Source of the DNA: UBA724 sp964008075
GTDB lineage: Bacteria > Bacteroidota > Bacteroidia > Flavobacteriales > Flavobacteriaceae
Reading direction: 5' to 3'
DNA length: 8,469 nucleotides
NCBI GenBank assembly: GCA_964008075.1
Contig: CAXGAP010000040.1
Coordinates: 1-8,469, forward strand
Shown here: piece by piece, positions 1 through 6,419 of the stretch
How the letters are laid out: every line of letters starts with the position of its first letter
Position numbering within the stretch: the first letter of the stretch is position 1
Program-made: the position numbers and the translations under genes
The notes under the pieces: model-generated
Database searches by the model: none
Told to the model about the DNA's origin: nothing
What the model saw: only the letters and a program-made list of their open reading frames with translations

Positions 1-9
1 TACCAGACC
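1..9 (-). tRNA. Possible 5' end of a tRNA gene running off the left edge
   Basis: Read on the minus strand the last nine bases are GGTCTGGTA. This fits a seven-base acceptor strand (GGTCTGG) followed by U8 and A9, and resembles the start of flavobacterial tRNA-Asp genes as I remember them. A strong promoter sits about 15 nt upstream, a layout typical of stable RNA genes. Only nine bases are visible, so neither the fold nor the anticodon can be tested and the identity is inference. Confidence 0.35.
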
Positions 10-24
10 AAGGTCTTGCGGCTG

Positions 25-55
25 CAAATATACACCGCATTTTTCATTACACAAA
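25..55 (-). promoter_or_regulatory. Bacteroidota-type promoter pointing left
   Basis: On the minus strand TTTG (52-55) is followed after 19 nt by TATATTTG (25-32). This is a full match to the TTTG / TAnnTTTG promoter pattern described for Bacteroidota. Transcription would start near 18-21 and run off the left edge, probably into the suspected tRNA at 1-9. The promoter lies just after the trxA stop codon, so it serves the next unit rather than trxA. Confidence 0.6.
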
Positions 56-73
56 CACTCTTACCAAAGTATC

Positions 74-391
74 CTACAATGCACCCTCAATGGCATCTGC
101 ATAAACTTGTTTCGGAGATACACCCACTTTTCGGTCAACGAGCTCTCCATTCTTAAACAACAGCACTGTGGGGATGTTTCGAACACCATATTTTGCAGCA
201 AACTCCTGATTGTTATCAACATCTACCTTGCCAACAACTGCTTTACCGTCATATTCACTGCTCAGCTCGTCAATGATAGGGCCAACCATTCGGCAAGGAC
301 CACACCAAGCTGCCCAAAAATCAACTAATACAGGTTTGTCCGACTGCAATACTATATTATCAAAAGTTGCATCTGTAATTTCTAAAGCCAT
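74..391 (-). CDS. trxA: Thioredoxin
   Basis: Small cytosolic thiol-disulfide oxidoreductase that reduces protein disulfides, normally re-reduced by thioredoxin reductase. The protein is 105 residues, the usual size for bacterial thioredoxin 1. It has the active site WCGPC (29-33, Cys30 and Cys33), the buried Asp24 in VDFW, and the cis-proline motif IPT (Pro74) facing the active site. The fold is complete, with no signal peptide and no extra domain. The ATG at 391-389 gives the standard MALEITDATF beginning. It lies 92 nt downstream of dnaE on the same strand, an order I recall from other flavobacteria, but has its own promoter at 410-438, so it need not depend on dnaE transcription. No SD is visible; the bases before the ATG are A-rich, as is usual in this phylum. 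Identification is secure; which electron-accepting partners it serves is not visible. Confidence 0.97.
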   Translation of the reverse strand: MALEITDATFDNIVLQSDKPVLVDFWAAWCGPCRMVGPIIDELSSEYDGKAVVGKVDVDNNQEFAAKYGVRNIPTVLLFKNGELVDRKVGVSPKQVYADAIEGAL

Positions 392-409
392 TTTTTATTT
401 TTTATCTCA

Positions 410-438
410 CAAAAATACAGTTTTAAAATCTTTTTCAA
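410..438 (-). promoter_or_regulatory. Promoter of trxA
   Basis: In the gap between dnaE and trxA the minus strand reads TTG (436-438), 18 nt, then TATTTTTG (410-417), a full match to TTG / TAnnTTTG. The predicted start is around 403-406, leaving a very short leader of about 12-15 nt before the trxA ATG. Confidence 0.6.
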
Positions 439-439
439 C

Positions 440-453
440 TCACTGATAAGTGA
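440..453. repeat. Short inverted repeat beside the trxA promoter
   Basis: TCACT (440-444), a GATA spacer, then AGTGA (449-453) form a perfect 5-bp inverted repeat. It lies between the dnaE stop and trxA and abuts the TTG box of the trxA promoter. It could be a weak operator or a feeble hairpin after dnaE. There is no U-run after it on the dnaE strand, so a classical terminator is unlikely. It may be chance. Confidence 0.25.
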
Positions 454-483
454 TTTTCCCTAGCCTATTTTTCTAAAAAATCA

Positions 484-3400
484 CTAATTCAGCTTAAAAT
501 GAATTTGCTGTGTATCCAAATCTTCTAATAGCTCCTTACTGATGTTTATTTTCTTCTTTCGGCTGTGCATAACGAGTTTGATTTGTTCATTCAATTCGTA
601 AAACGCGATATCGAGTTTGTGATTTCCCTTGTGGGCTTTGATAGTTTTACTCAAATTCGAAAACTTTTCCTTTCCAAACTTGTTGATATTGATTTTTAAA
701 GTTAGTTTTTTTGCATAAGTGCTTATGGCGTCCTGCAACTGTCGAAAATCGATAAATTGAATACGTGGATCTCCTGTCTTTCCTGTCTCCTTATTCATCC
801 AGCCAGGTCGTACAAAGGCCTTGACATGAACAAAATTGTTTTCAACCAAATGATGACGAAATTTTAAATACTCCTCTCCAAAAATTCGAAAGCTGAAGGT
901 GTCTTCAAAGTCCTCCAATTGAAAAATTGCCCATCCCTTTCCATTTTTTGATAACCGATGGTCGACCTCCCCAATAATACCCCCAAATGTCAATTCCTTA
1001 TTCACCAATGGGGCCAGTTCGTTAAACAACCCAACACGAGCATTGCAAAAATGAGTGAAACTATGTGAAAAATCATCTAGAGGATGCCCTGAAAGATAAA
1101 TCCCAACCACTTCTTTTTCTTGTTTCAATTCGTGTAATTTTCCCCATGGTTCACAGTCTGGCATTTCTGGCTCGCTCAAAGACATCCCATTTTCGTCTCC
1201 AAACATGCTGACTTGAGATGAGTTTTGATGCTTCTGAAAATTGGCGCCATAGCGAAGTACTTTTTCCAAAAAAGAAACCCCATCTCCTTTGTCCTGAAAG
1301 TATTGCGCTCGGTGATCCTCACTCAAGGAATCTAGACCCCCTGCCAGGATCAAGCCCTCAAATGTTTTTTTATTGACAGCACGCAAATCAACACGCTTAA
1401 CCATGTCGAAAAGTGAATGATATGACTTCTTGTTTCTGCCCTCAACTATAATGTCAACTGCCCCACGACCTACGCCCTTAATAGCTCCCATTCCAAATCG
1501 AATGGCATTATATTTGTTCACTGTAAACTTGTAAAAAGATTCATTGACGTCAGGACCCAAAACTGGAACGCCCATACGTCTGCACTCTTCCATAAAAAAG
1601 CTCACTTGCTTGATATCATTCATGTTGTTGGAGAGCACAGCTGCCATATACTCTGCTGGATAATTCGCTTTCAGGTATGCCGTTTGGTAGGCAATCCAAG
1701 CATAGCATGTAGAGTGTGATTTGTTAAAAGCATAAGAGGCAAAAGCTTCCCAATCCTTCCATATTTTTTCAAGAATTTCTGAATCATGGCCCTTCTGTTT
1801 GCCGCCGTTGATAAATTTTGGTTTAAGTTTTTCGAGTAATGAGAAAATCTTTTTCCCCATGGCTTTTCTCAAAACGTCTGCCTCGCCTTTCGTAAAACCA
1901 GCCAAATCCTGTGACAACAACATCACCTGTTCTTGATAGACAGTGATGCCATAGGTCTGCTCCAAGTATTGCTTCATTTCTGGCAGATCATATTGGATTT
2001 TTTCTTCCCCATTTTTTCGACGAATAAAACTAGGGATATACTCCAAAGGCCCTGGGCGATACAACGCATTCATGGCGATGAGATCTTCAAATTTGTTTGG
2101 TTTAAGCTCTCGCAAATATCGTTGCATCCCAACACTTTCATACTGAAAAATTCCAACAGTTTCTCCACGCTGAAACAAGCTGTATGTCGACTCATCATCT
2201 AAAGGGAAATCATCTGGATTGAGATTAACGTTATGCCGATATTTAATCAACTTTACAGTGTCTTTGATCAGTGTGAGTGTTTTGAGACCTAAAAAGTCCA
2301 TTTTCAATAGTCCTGCACTTTCCACAACTGCATTGTCATACTGCGTGACAACCAAATCCGAATCTTTAGCAGTGGCAACGGGCACCAAATTACTGATGTC
2401 TTCAGGGGTGATAATCACCCCACAAGCATGAGTTCCTGTGTTGCGTAAAGAACCCTCCAAAATTTTTGCCTGATTCAATGTTTCTGCCTCCAAGTCATCT
2501 CCATTTGCGATGTCTTTCAATTGCTCGACTCGTTGAAATTCATCTGACCGAAGTTCTTCTTTTAAAGAGGTGTTTTCTTTGTTAAAAATTGAGTTAAGTT
2601 TAACATTTGGGATCAGCTTGGCAAGGCGATCAGCATCGGCTAGAGGTAAGTCTAACACACGAGCGGTATCACGTACCGATGACTTTGCTGCCATTGTACC
2701 ATAAGTCACAATTTGGGCGACCTGATTTGACCCATATTTTTCTATCACGTAGTTCATCACTTTTGATCGACCTTCATCGTCAAAATCGATGTCGATGTCT
2801 GGCATACTTACACGATCAGGGTTCAAAAAACGCTCAAAAAGCAAATCGTGTTCAATTGGGTCTATGTTTGTGATTTGTAAACAATAAGCAACCACAGAGC
2901 CTGCTGCAGAACCACGCCCTGGCCCCACTGAAACATCCAATGATCGAGCAGCTGCAATCAAATCTTGCACAATCAAAAAATAACCAGGGTAGCCTGTGTT
3001 TTCAATAACGCTTAATTCAAAATCAATTCGTTCTTGAATCTCTTTTGAAATCTCTCCATAACGAGACTTTGCTCCTTGTTGTGTCAGATGCTTTAAATAT
3101 TTGTTCTCTCCCCTTTTGCCACCATCTTTTTGATCCTCAGCTACAATAAATTCATCAGGGATGTCAAACTTTGGGAGAAGTACTTCACGGGCCAATACAA
3201 TTGGCTCTACTTTTTCAATAATTTCTTGAATATTACGAATCGCCTCGGGTAGATCTGAAAACAGTTCACTCATCTGTTTAGGGGACTTAAAATAGTACTC
3301 CTGATTTGGAAGTCCATACCGATAACCTCGACCTCTTCCAATGGGTGTTGACTGCTTTTCTCCTTCTTTTACACACAACAAAATATCATGTGCATTGGCT

Positions 3401-4794
3401 TCCTCCTTCTTCAAATAATAGCAACTATTGGTCGCAATTATTTTAACATTGTGTTTTTTCGCCATTTCAACCAAGGTCGAATTGACTCGTGTCTCATCCT
3501 CCTGATTGTGACGCATAAGCTCGATATACAAATCAGATCCAAAATGCTCTTTCAACCAAAGTAAAGATTCTTCTGCCTGTTGTCCACCAACATTGAGTAC
3601 TTTAAAGGGCACCTCCCCATAAAGATTCCCTGTCAAAACTATCAAATCATCTTTGTAATTGAGAATTATATCTCGATCGACACGAGGCACGTAATAAAAC
3701 CCTTTGGTGTGGGCAATGGATGTCAGTTTTGCAAGGTTGTGATAGCCTTTTTTGTTTTTTGCAATCAATACAATTTGATGACCGTCATCCCTGTGTGAGC
3801 GATCAAGATGATTTTTACAGACATTTAGCGTGATACCAATGATTGGTTTGATTGGCTTTCCCTCACCCTCTTCGAGCGATTTGTTGTGTTGATTGACTGC
3901 TTTCACAAAATGAAAAGCCCCCATCAAATTGCCGATATCTGTGATTGCAACTGCTGGCATATTCATCGCTACTGCTTCTTCAACGAGCTTTTGGACAGAA
4001 ATAGTCGACTGAAGCACCGAAAACTGTGTATGGGTGTGTAAGTGGCAAAACGGAAGTGTTTCTACCTTAGATTCGTCTGACTTGGTCTTTGGATCCTGTG
4101 GCGACTGTAGTGCTGCAGTTTCTTTATGAAGATTTCGGTGTTCTAGCCCAACCAACGGAACAACGTCAGAATATGTCTTCTGAATATCTTGCGTGGACTG
4201 TTGCAACTCATTGAGGGTAAATTTATTTTGCCGAAGCAACTCGAAAAAAGCTCTTGTGGTGGCTTCTACATCTGCAGTCGCATTGTGTGCCTCATCAAAA
4301 GTGTCATTGAACAAAAAAGCATATAACTCATTGAGGGTTGGCAACTTAAATTTACCTCCTCTACCACCTTGGAGCTGACACATGGTGGCAGTGTCTTCAG
4401 TACATGTATCTAAAATCGATTTTGTCGTGAGAATGTTCTCTTTTCCCAATCGCAACAACTCAGCACCCATGATGTTAAGGTCAAATTTTAGATTGTGCCC
4501 AACCAAAAATTCAGCCTTGTCAACAACTTCAATAAACGATTCAACCACCTGTTGAATGGAAACCCCTTCTCTAGTGGCAAGATCTGTTGAAATCCCATGA
4601 ACCTTTTCGGACTCAAAAGGAATGTCAAAACCATCTGGAATAACAATAAAGTCATCATGGGAGATCATACGCCCATCCGATGCATGCAATTGCCAAGCAA
4701 TTTGAACACAACGTGGCCAATTGTCACTGTCTGAAAGAGGGGCATCCCAGTTGGAAGGCAATCCCGTTGTCTCAGTGTCAAAAATCAAATACAT
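484..4794 (-). CDS. dnaE: DNA polymerase III alpha subunit with fused N-terminal proofreading exonuclease
   Basis: Catalytic subunit of the replicative polymerase, 1436 residues. Domains in order: a DEDDh 3'-5' exonuclease (1-185) with D6 and E8 in FDTETTG, D105 in HNLKFD, and H170 and D175 in AHNATAD, all present; a polar linker (about 190-247); a PHP domain (248-480); and the C-family polymerase. The polymerase shows GPGRGSAAGS (624-633), the catalytic acid motif PDIDIDF (665-671, likely D668 and D670) and a third acid D833 in KMDFLGLKTL. Then follow a helix-hairpin-helix segment (about 1098-1120), a clamp-binding QVSMF (1194-1198) and an OB fold (about 1266-1332). Fusion of the proofreader to alpha is the usual arrangement in Bacteroidota. 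Several expected PHP metal ligands are replaced, so the PHP is probably structural only. The ATG at 4794 gives MYLIFDTETTG, placing exonuclease motif I at the start as expected. The gene is divergent from rpsP, and I see no frameshift. Confidence 0.97.
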   Translation of the reverse strand: MYLIFDTETTGLPSNWDAPLSDSDNWPRCVQIAWQLHASDGRMISHDDFIVIPDGFDIPFESEKVHGISTDLATREGVSIQQVVESFIEVVDKAEFLVGHNLKFDLNIMGAELLRLGKENILTTKSILDTCTEDTATMCQLQGGRGGKFKLPTLNELYAFLFNDTFDEAHNATADVEATTRAFFELLRQNKFTLNELQQSTQDIQKTYSDVVPLVGLEHRNLHKETAALQSPQDPKTKSDESKVETLPFCHLHTHTQFSVLQSTISVQKLVEEAVAMNMPAVAITDIGNLMGAFHFVKAVNQHNKSLEEGEGKPIKPIIGITLNVCKNHLDRSHRDDGHQIVLIAKNKKGYHNLAKLTSIAHTKGFYYVPRVDRDIILNYKDDLIVLTGNLYGEVPFKVLNVGGQQAEESLLWLKEHFGSDLYIELMRHNQEDETRVNSTLVEMAKKHNVKIIATNSCYYLKKEEANAHDILLCVKEGEKQSTPIGRGRGYRYGLPNQEYYFKSPKQMSELFSDLPEAIRNIQEIIEKVEPIVLAREVLLPKFDIPDEFIVAEDQKDGGKRGENKYLKHLTQQGAKSRYGEISKEIQERIDFELSVIENTGYPGYFLIVQDLIAAARSLDVSVGPGRGSAAGSVVAYCLQITNIDPIEHDLLFERFLNPDRVSMPDIDIDFDDEGRSKVMNYVIEKYGSNQVAQIVTYGTMAAKSSVRDTARVLDLPLADADRLAKLIPNVKLNSIFNKENTSLKEELRSDEFQRVEQLKDIANGDDLEAETLNQAKILEGSLRNTGTHACGVIITPEDISNLVPVATAKDSDLVVTQYDNAVVESAGLLKMDFLGLKTLTLIKDTVKLIKYRHNVNLNPDDFPLDDESTYSLFQRGETVGIFQYESVGMQRYLRELKPNKFEDLIAMNALYRPGPLEYIPSFIRRKNGEEKIQYDLPEMKQYLEQTYGITVYQEQVMLLSQDLAGFTKGEADVLRKAMGKKIFSLLEKLKPKFINGGKQKGHDSEILEKIWKDWEAFASYAFNKSHSTCYAWIAYQTAYLKANYPAEYMAAVLSNNMNDIKQVSFFMEECRRMGVPVLGPDVNESFYKFTVNKYNAIRFGMGAIKGVGRGAVDIIVEGRNKKSYHSLFDMVKRVDLRAVNKKTFEGLILAGGLDSLSEDHRAQYFQDKGDGVSFLEKVLRYGANFQKHQNSSQVSMFGDENGMSLSEPEMPDCEPWGKLHELKQEKEVVGIYLSGHPLDDFSHSFTHFCNARVGLFNELAPLVNKELTFGGIIGEVDHRLSKNGKGWAIFQLEDFEDTFSFRIFGEEYLKFRHHLVENNFVHVKAFVRPGWMNKETGKTGDPRIQFIDFRQLQDAISTYAKKLTLKININKFGKEKFSNLSKTIKAHKGNHKLDIAFYELNEQIKLVMHSRKKKINISKELLEDLDTQQIHFKLN

Positions 4795-4814
4795 TTATAT
4801 CGCTTAAAGCTGGA

Positions 4815-4846
4815 TAAAAATAAATAACTCAGTCTCCAAAACACAA
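4815..4846 (-). promoter_or_regulatory. Weak candidate promoter for dnaE
   Basis: On the minus strand TTG (4844-4846) is followed after 21 nt by TATTTTTA (4815-4822), which matches TAnnTTTG at all but the last base. It would give a leader of about 20 nt. The region is AT-rich, so a chance match is possible. I saw no better candidate in the divergent gap. Confidence 0.25.
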
Positions 4847-4871
4847 TAGAAAAAGTAGAAGTTATTAACGC

Positions 4872-4901
4872 TTGTGGATTTCTAAAAAAAATGTAAATTT
4901 G
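4872..4901 (+). promoter_or_regulatory. Promoter of the rpsP-rimM-receptor operon
   Basis: TTG (4872-4874), 19 nt, then TAAATTTG (4894-4901) match the Bacteroidota promoter pattern fully. Transcription would start around 4905-4909, giving a leader of roughly 40 nt before rpsP. It is the only strong rightward promoter found upstream of the operon. The 17-nt and 3-nt gaps downstream have no room for another. Confidence 0.65.
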
Positions 4902-4917
4902 CGCCTTATTAATAACG

Positions 4918-4932
4918 GAGGTTTAGGACCTC
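4918..4932 (+). promoter_or_regulatory. Hairpin in the rpsP leader, candidate ribosomal-protein leader element
   Basis: GAGGT (4918-4922), loop TTAGG, ACCTC (4928-4932) form a perfect, GC-rich 5-bp stem in the short leader between the promoter and rpsP. The left arm with the preceding G reads GGAGG (4917-4921), an SD-like sequence; the right arm matches the anti-SD core of 16S rRNA. GGAGG is 26 nt from the ATG, too far to act as an ordinary SD. The place fits feedback control by S16, and I recall that computationally predicted S16 leaders exist in Flavobacteriia, but I cannot confirm that this is a member. Confidence 0.4.
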
Positions 4933-4947
4933 ATAAATTAATTTGAT

Positions 4948-5874
4948 ATGCCAGTACGTATTCGTCTACAAAGACACGGAAAAAAAGGAAAACCCATCTA
5001 TTGGATCGTTGCAGCGGACTCTCGCGCTAAAAGAGACGGTCGATATCTCGAGAAACTAGGAATATACAATCCAAACACACTGCCAGCCAATGTTGAGCTC
5101 AATTTTGATCGTGCTGTGGATTGGCTACAAAAAGGTGCGCAACCATCTCACACAGCTCGCAATTTGCTATCTGAACAAGGTGCAATGCTCAAAAACCACC
5201 TGATCAATGGTTTAAATAAAGGTGCCCTAACGGAAGACGATGTGAATGCCAAGTTTGAAGCGTGGGTCAAAGAAAAAGAAGGTAAAAACGAAATCTTAAA
5301 GAAAAAAATTGACGCTGACGCTGAAATGGTACGTGCTGCTGCAATTGCTGCAGAAAAAGAAGTTAGTATAAAACGAAAAGAAACTGCTGCTGCGCAAGCA
5401 AAAGCGCAAGAAGAAGAAGCTGCTGCTACTGAAAACGAGAATGCCCAAACTGATGATGCTGCAGCGCCAGAAGTACAAGAAACTGAAGCTTCAGTACCAG
5501 AAGCAGAAACAGCTGCTGAGGATGCAACCCCTCCAGCAGAGGAACAAAAAGAAGAAGCAACAGCTGAAGAAGCTGAAACGCCTGAACCAGCTGGTGAGGA
5601 AACACCTGCTGAGAAATTAATCCCTGAAGCAGAGGAACAAAAAGAAGAAGCACCAGCCGATGAAGCTAAAACTCCTGAACCAGTTGCTGAGGAAACGCCT
5701 GCTGAGGAAGCTGAAACGCCTGAACCAGCTGCTGAGGAAACTCCTGCTGAGGAAGCAACCCCTGATGCAGAAGAAGAACTAAAAGAAGAAGCAACAGCTG
5801 AAGAAGCTGAAACTCCTGCACCTGCTGCTGAAGCTCCTGGTGAGGAAGCTGCAGAAGACAGTAAATCTGAATAG
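4948..5874 (+). CDS. rpsP: 30S ribosomal protein S16 (bS16) with a long repetitive acidic C-terminal tail
   Basis: S16 is an RNA-binding protein of the 30S body, important for assembly. Residues 1-85 are a normal S16 core: MPVRIRLQRHGKKGKPIYWIV, the SRAKRDGRYLEKLGIYNP stretch (25-42), and SHTARNLLSEQG (67-78). A typical bacterial S16 is about 80-90 residues, while this one has 308. Residues about 100-162 are a charged Ala/Lys/Glu segment likely to be a long helix. Residues 163-308 are low-complexity Glu/Ala/Pro/Thr with imperfect repeats. Flavobacterial S16 proteins are known to me to carry C-terminal extensions, usually shorter than this. The tail is strongly acidic and probably disordered; its function is unknown. 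The ATG at 4948 is fixed by the conserved MPVRIRL start. It is the first gene of an operon, 17 nt before rimM. The reading frame through the repeats is open and ends in TAG, so I do not read it as a broken gene. Confidence 0.93.
   Translation: MPVRIRLQRHGKKGKPIYWIVAADSRAKRDGRYLEKLGIYNPNTLPANVELNFDRAVDWLQKGAQPSHTARNLLSEQGAMLKNHLINGLNKGALTEDDVNAKFEAWVKEKEGKNEILKKKIDADAEMVRAAAIAAEKEVSIKRKETAAAQAKAQEEEAAATENENAQTDDAAAPEVQETEASVPEAETAAEDATPPAEEQKEEATAEEAETPEPAGEETPAEKLIPEAEEQKEEAPADEAKTPEPVAEETPAEEAETPEPAAEETPAEEATPDAEEELKEEATAEEAETPAPAAEAPGEEAAEDSKSE
5536..5838 (+). repeat. Codon-phased tandem repeats in the tail of rpsP
   Basis: Three degenerate units begin at 5536, 5629 and 5767, each opening with an Ala-Glu-Glu then Lys-Glu-Glu pattern. 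Units 1 and 2 are 93 nt (31 codons) apart and share an identical 24-nt start. Units 1 and 3 share a perfect 33-nt run (5547-5579 and 5781-5813) at a distance of 234 nt, exactly 78 codons. All spacings are multiples of three, so the repeats keep the frame. They encode the EEAETPEPA-type motifs of the S16 tail. Confidence 0.85.
5671..5760 (+). repeat. 45-bp tandem duplication within rpsP
   Basis: Two adjacent 45-bp copies (5671-5715 and 5716-5760) match at 38 of 45 positions and encode TPEPxAEETPAEEA twice. A third, partial copy of the same motif starts at 5578. The close match suggests recent slippage or unequal recombination that lengthened the tail by 15 residues. Confidence 0.8.
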
Positions 5875-5891
5875 AAAGACAGTATAAGTTC

Positions 5892-6416
5892 ATGCGTAAA
5901 GAAGACTGCTTCTTTTTAGGAACAGTTGTCGCCAAATACAGTTTTAAGGGCGAAGTGTTGATCAAACTCGACACAGATGAACCCCATAAATATTTATCAT
6001 TAGCATCTTTTCTTTTAGAACAAAAGACAGGGTTGATACCCTACTTCACAACAGCTGTTAAGCTACATAAAACACAACTCTTACGCGTATCGATTGAAGA
6101 AGTAAATTCTGAACAACAGGCCAATGAACTTATTGGGAAATCGGTGTACTTGCCACTGGATCAATTGCCTTCCCTGAATGATGACCAATTTTATTACCAT
6201 GAAATCATTGGTTTCGAAATCGTTGATACCACACTAGGTTCGGTTGGAAAAATTATAAATGTCAATGATGCCAATTCACAAGTGTTGTTAGAGGTCAATT
6301 TCTTGAACAAAAAAGTACTAATCCCTTTGGTCGATGAACTAATCCATAAAATCGACAAAGAAAAAAAACAACTCCACCTATCTATTCCAGATGGTCTTCT
6401 TAACTTATACTCCTAA
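5892..6416 (+). CDS. rimM: Ribosome maturation factor RimM
   Basis: RimM assists late maturation of the 30S head and processing of 16S rRNA; in other bacteria it binds ribosomal protein S19. At 174 residues it has the normal length. The N-terminal domain (about 1-92) begins FFLGTVVAKYSFKGEVLIKLDTD, the typical RimM beta-barrel start with the G-x-V...KGE-V pattern. The PRC-barrel domain (about 100-172) includes FYYHEIIGFEIVD (100-112), a LGSVGKI strand (115-121), VLIPLVDELI and the closing IPDGLLNLY. The ATG at 5892 gives MRKEDCFFLG, which matches the flavobacterial form I know. It is 17 nt after rpsP, the standard rpsP-rimM pairing, and 3 nt before the receptor gene, so all three are likely on one transcript. 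No SD is evident. In Proteobacteria the next gene would be trmD; here it is not. Confidence 0.96.
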   Translation: MRKEDCFFLGTVVAKYSFKGEVLIKLDTDEPHKYLSLASFLLEQKTGLIPYFTTAVKLHKTQLLRVSIEEVNSEQQANELIGKSVYLPLDQLPSLNDDQFYYHEIIGFEIVDTTLGSVGKIINVNDANSQVLLEVNFLNKKVLIPLVDELIHKIDKEKKQLHLSIPDGLLNLYS

Positions 6417-6419
6417 AGG

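Noticed and set aside
5..16. AGACC-AA-GGTCT inverted repeat as a terminator after trxA
   Set aside because: The loop would be only 2 nt, no U-run follows, and the left arm is better explained as the start of a tRNA acceptor strand.
107..446. Plus-strand open frames opposite trxA
   Set aside because: They are antisense shadows of a complete thioredoxin gene with all active-site residues.
4917..4921. GGAGG as the Shine-Dalgarno site of rpsP
   Set aside because: It is 26 nt from the ATG, well beyond working SD spacing, and is half locked in a hairpin.
5536..5838. Repeats as a CRISPR array or intergenic satellite
   Set aside because: The units are degenerate, contain no unique spacers and stay in frame with rpsP, so they are protein-coding repeats.
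5248..5874. Frameshift or gene fusion explaining the long S16 tail
   Set aside because: The tail keeps the same reading frame and codon style as the core, shows no second recognisable domain, and rimM begins normally after its stop.
5296..5974. Open minus-strand frames opposite the rpsP tail and rimM start, rich in Leu and Gln
   Set aside because: They are mirror images of the Glu/Ala/Pro repeat codons: GAA, GCT and CCT read backwards give Leu/Phe, Ser/Gln and Arg/Ala-type codons without stops. They show no family resemblance and the forward S16 frame is well supported.
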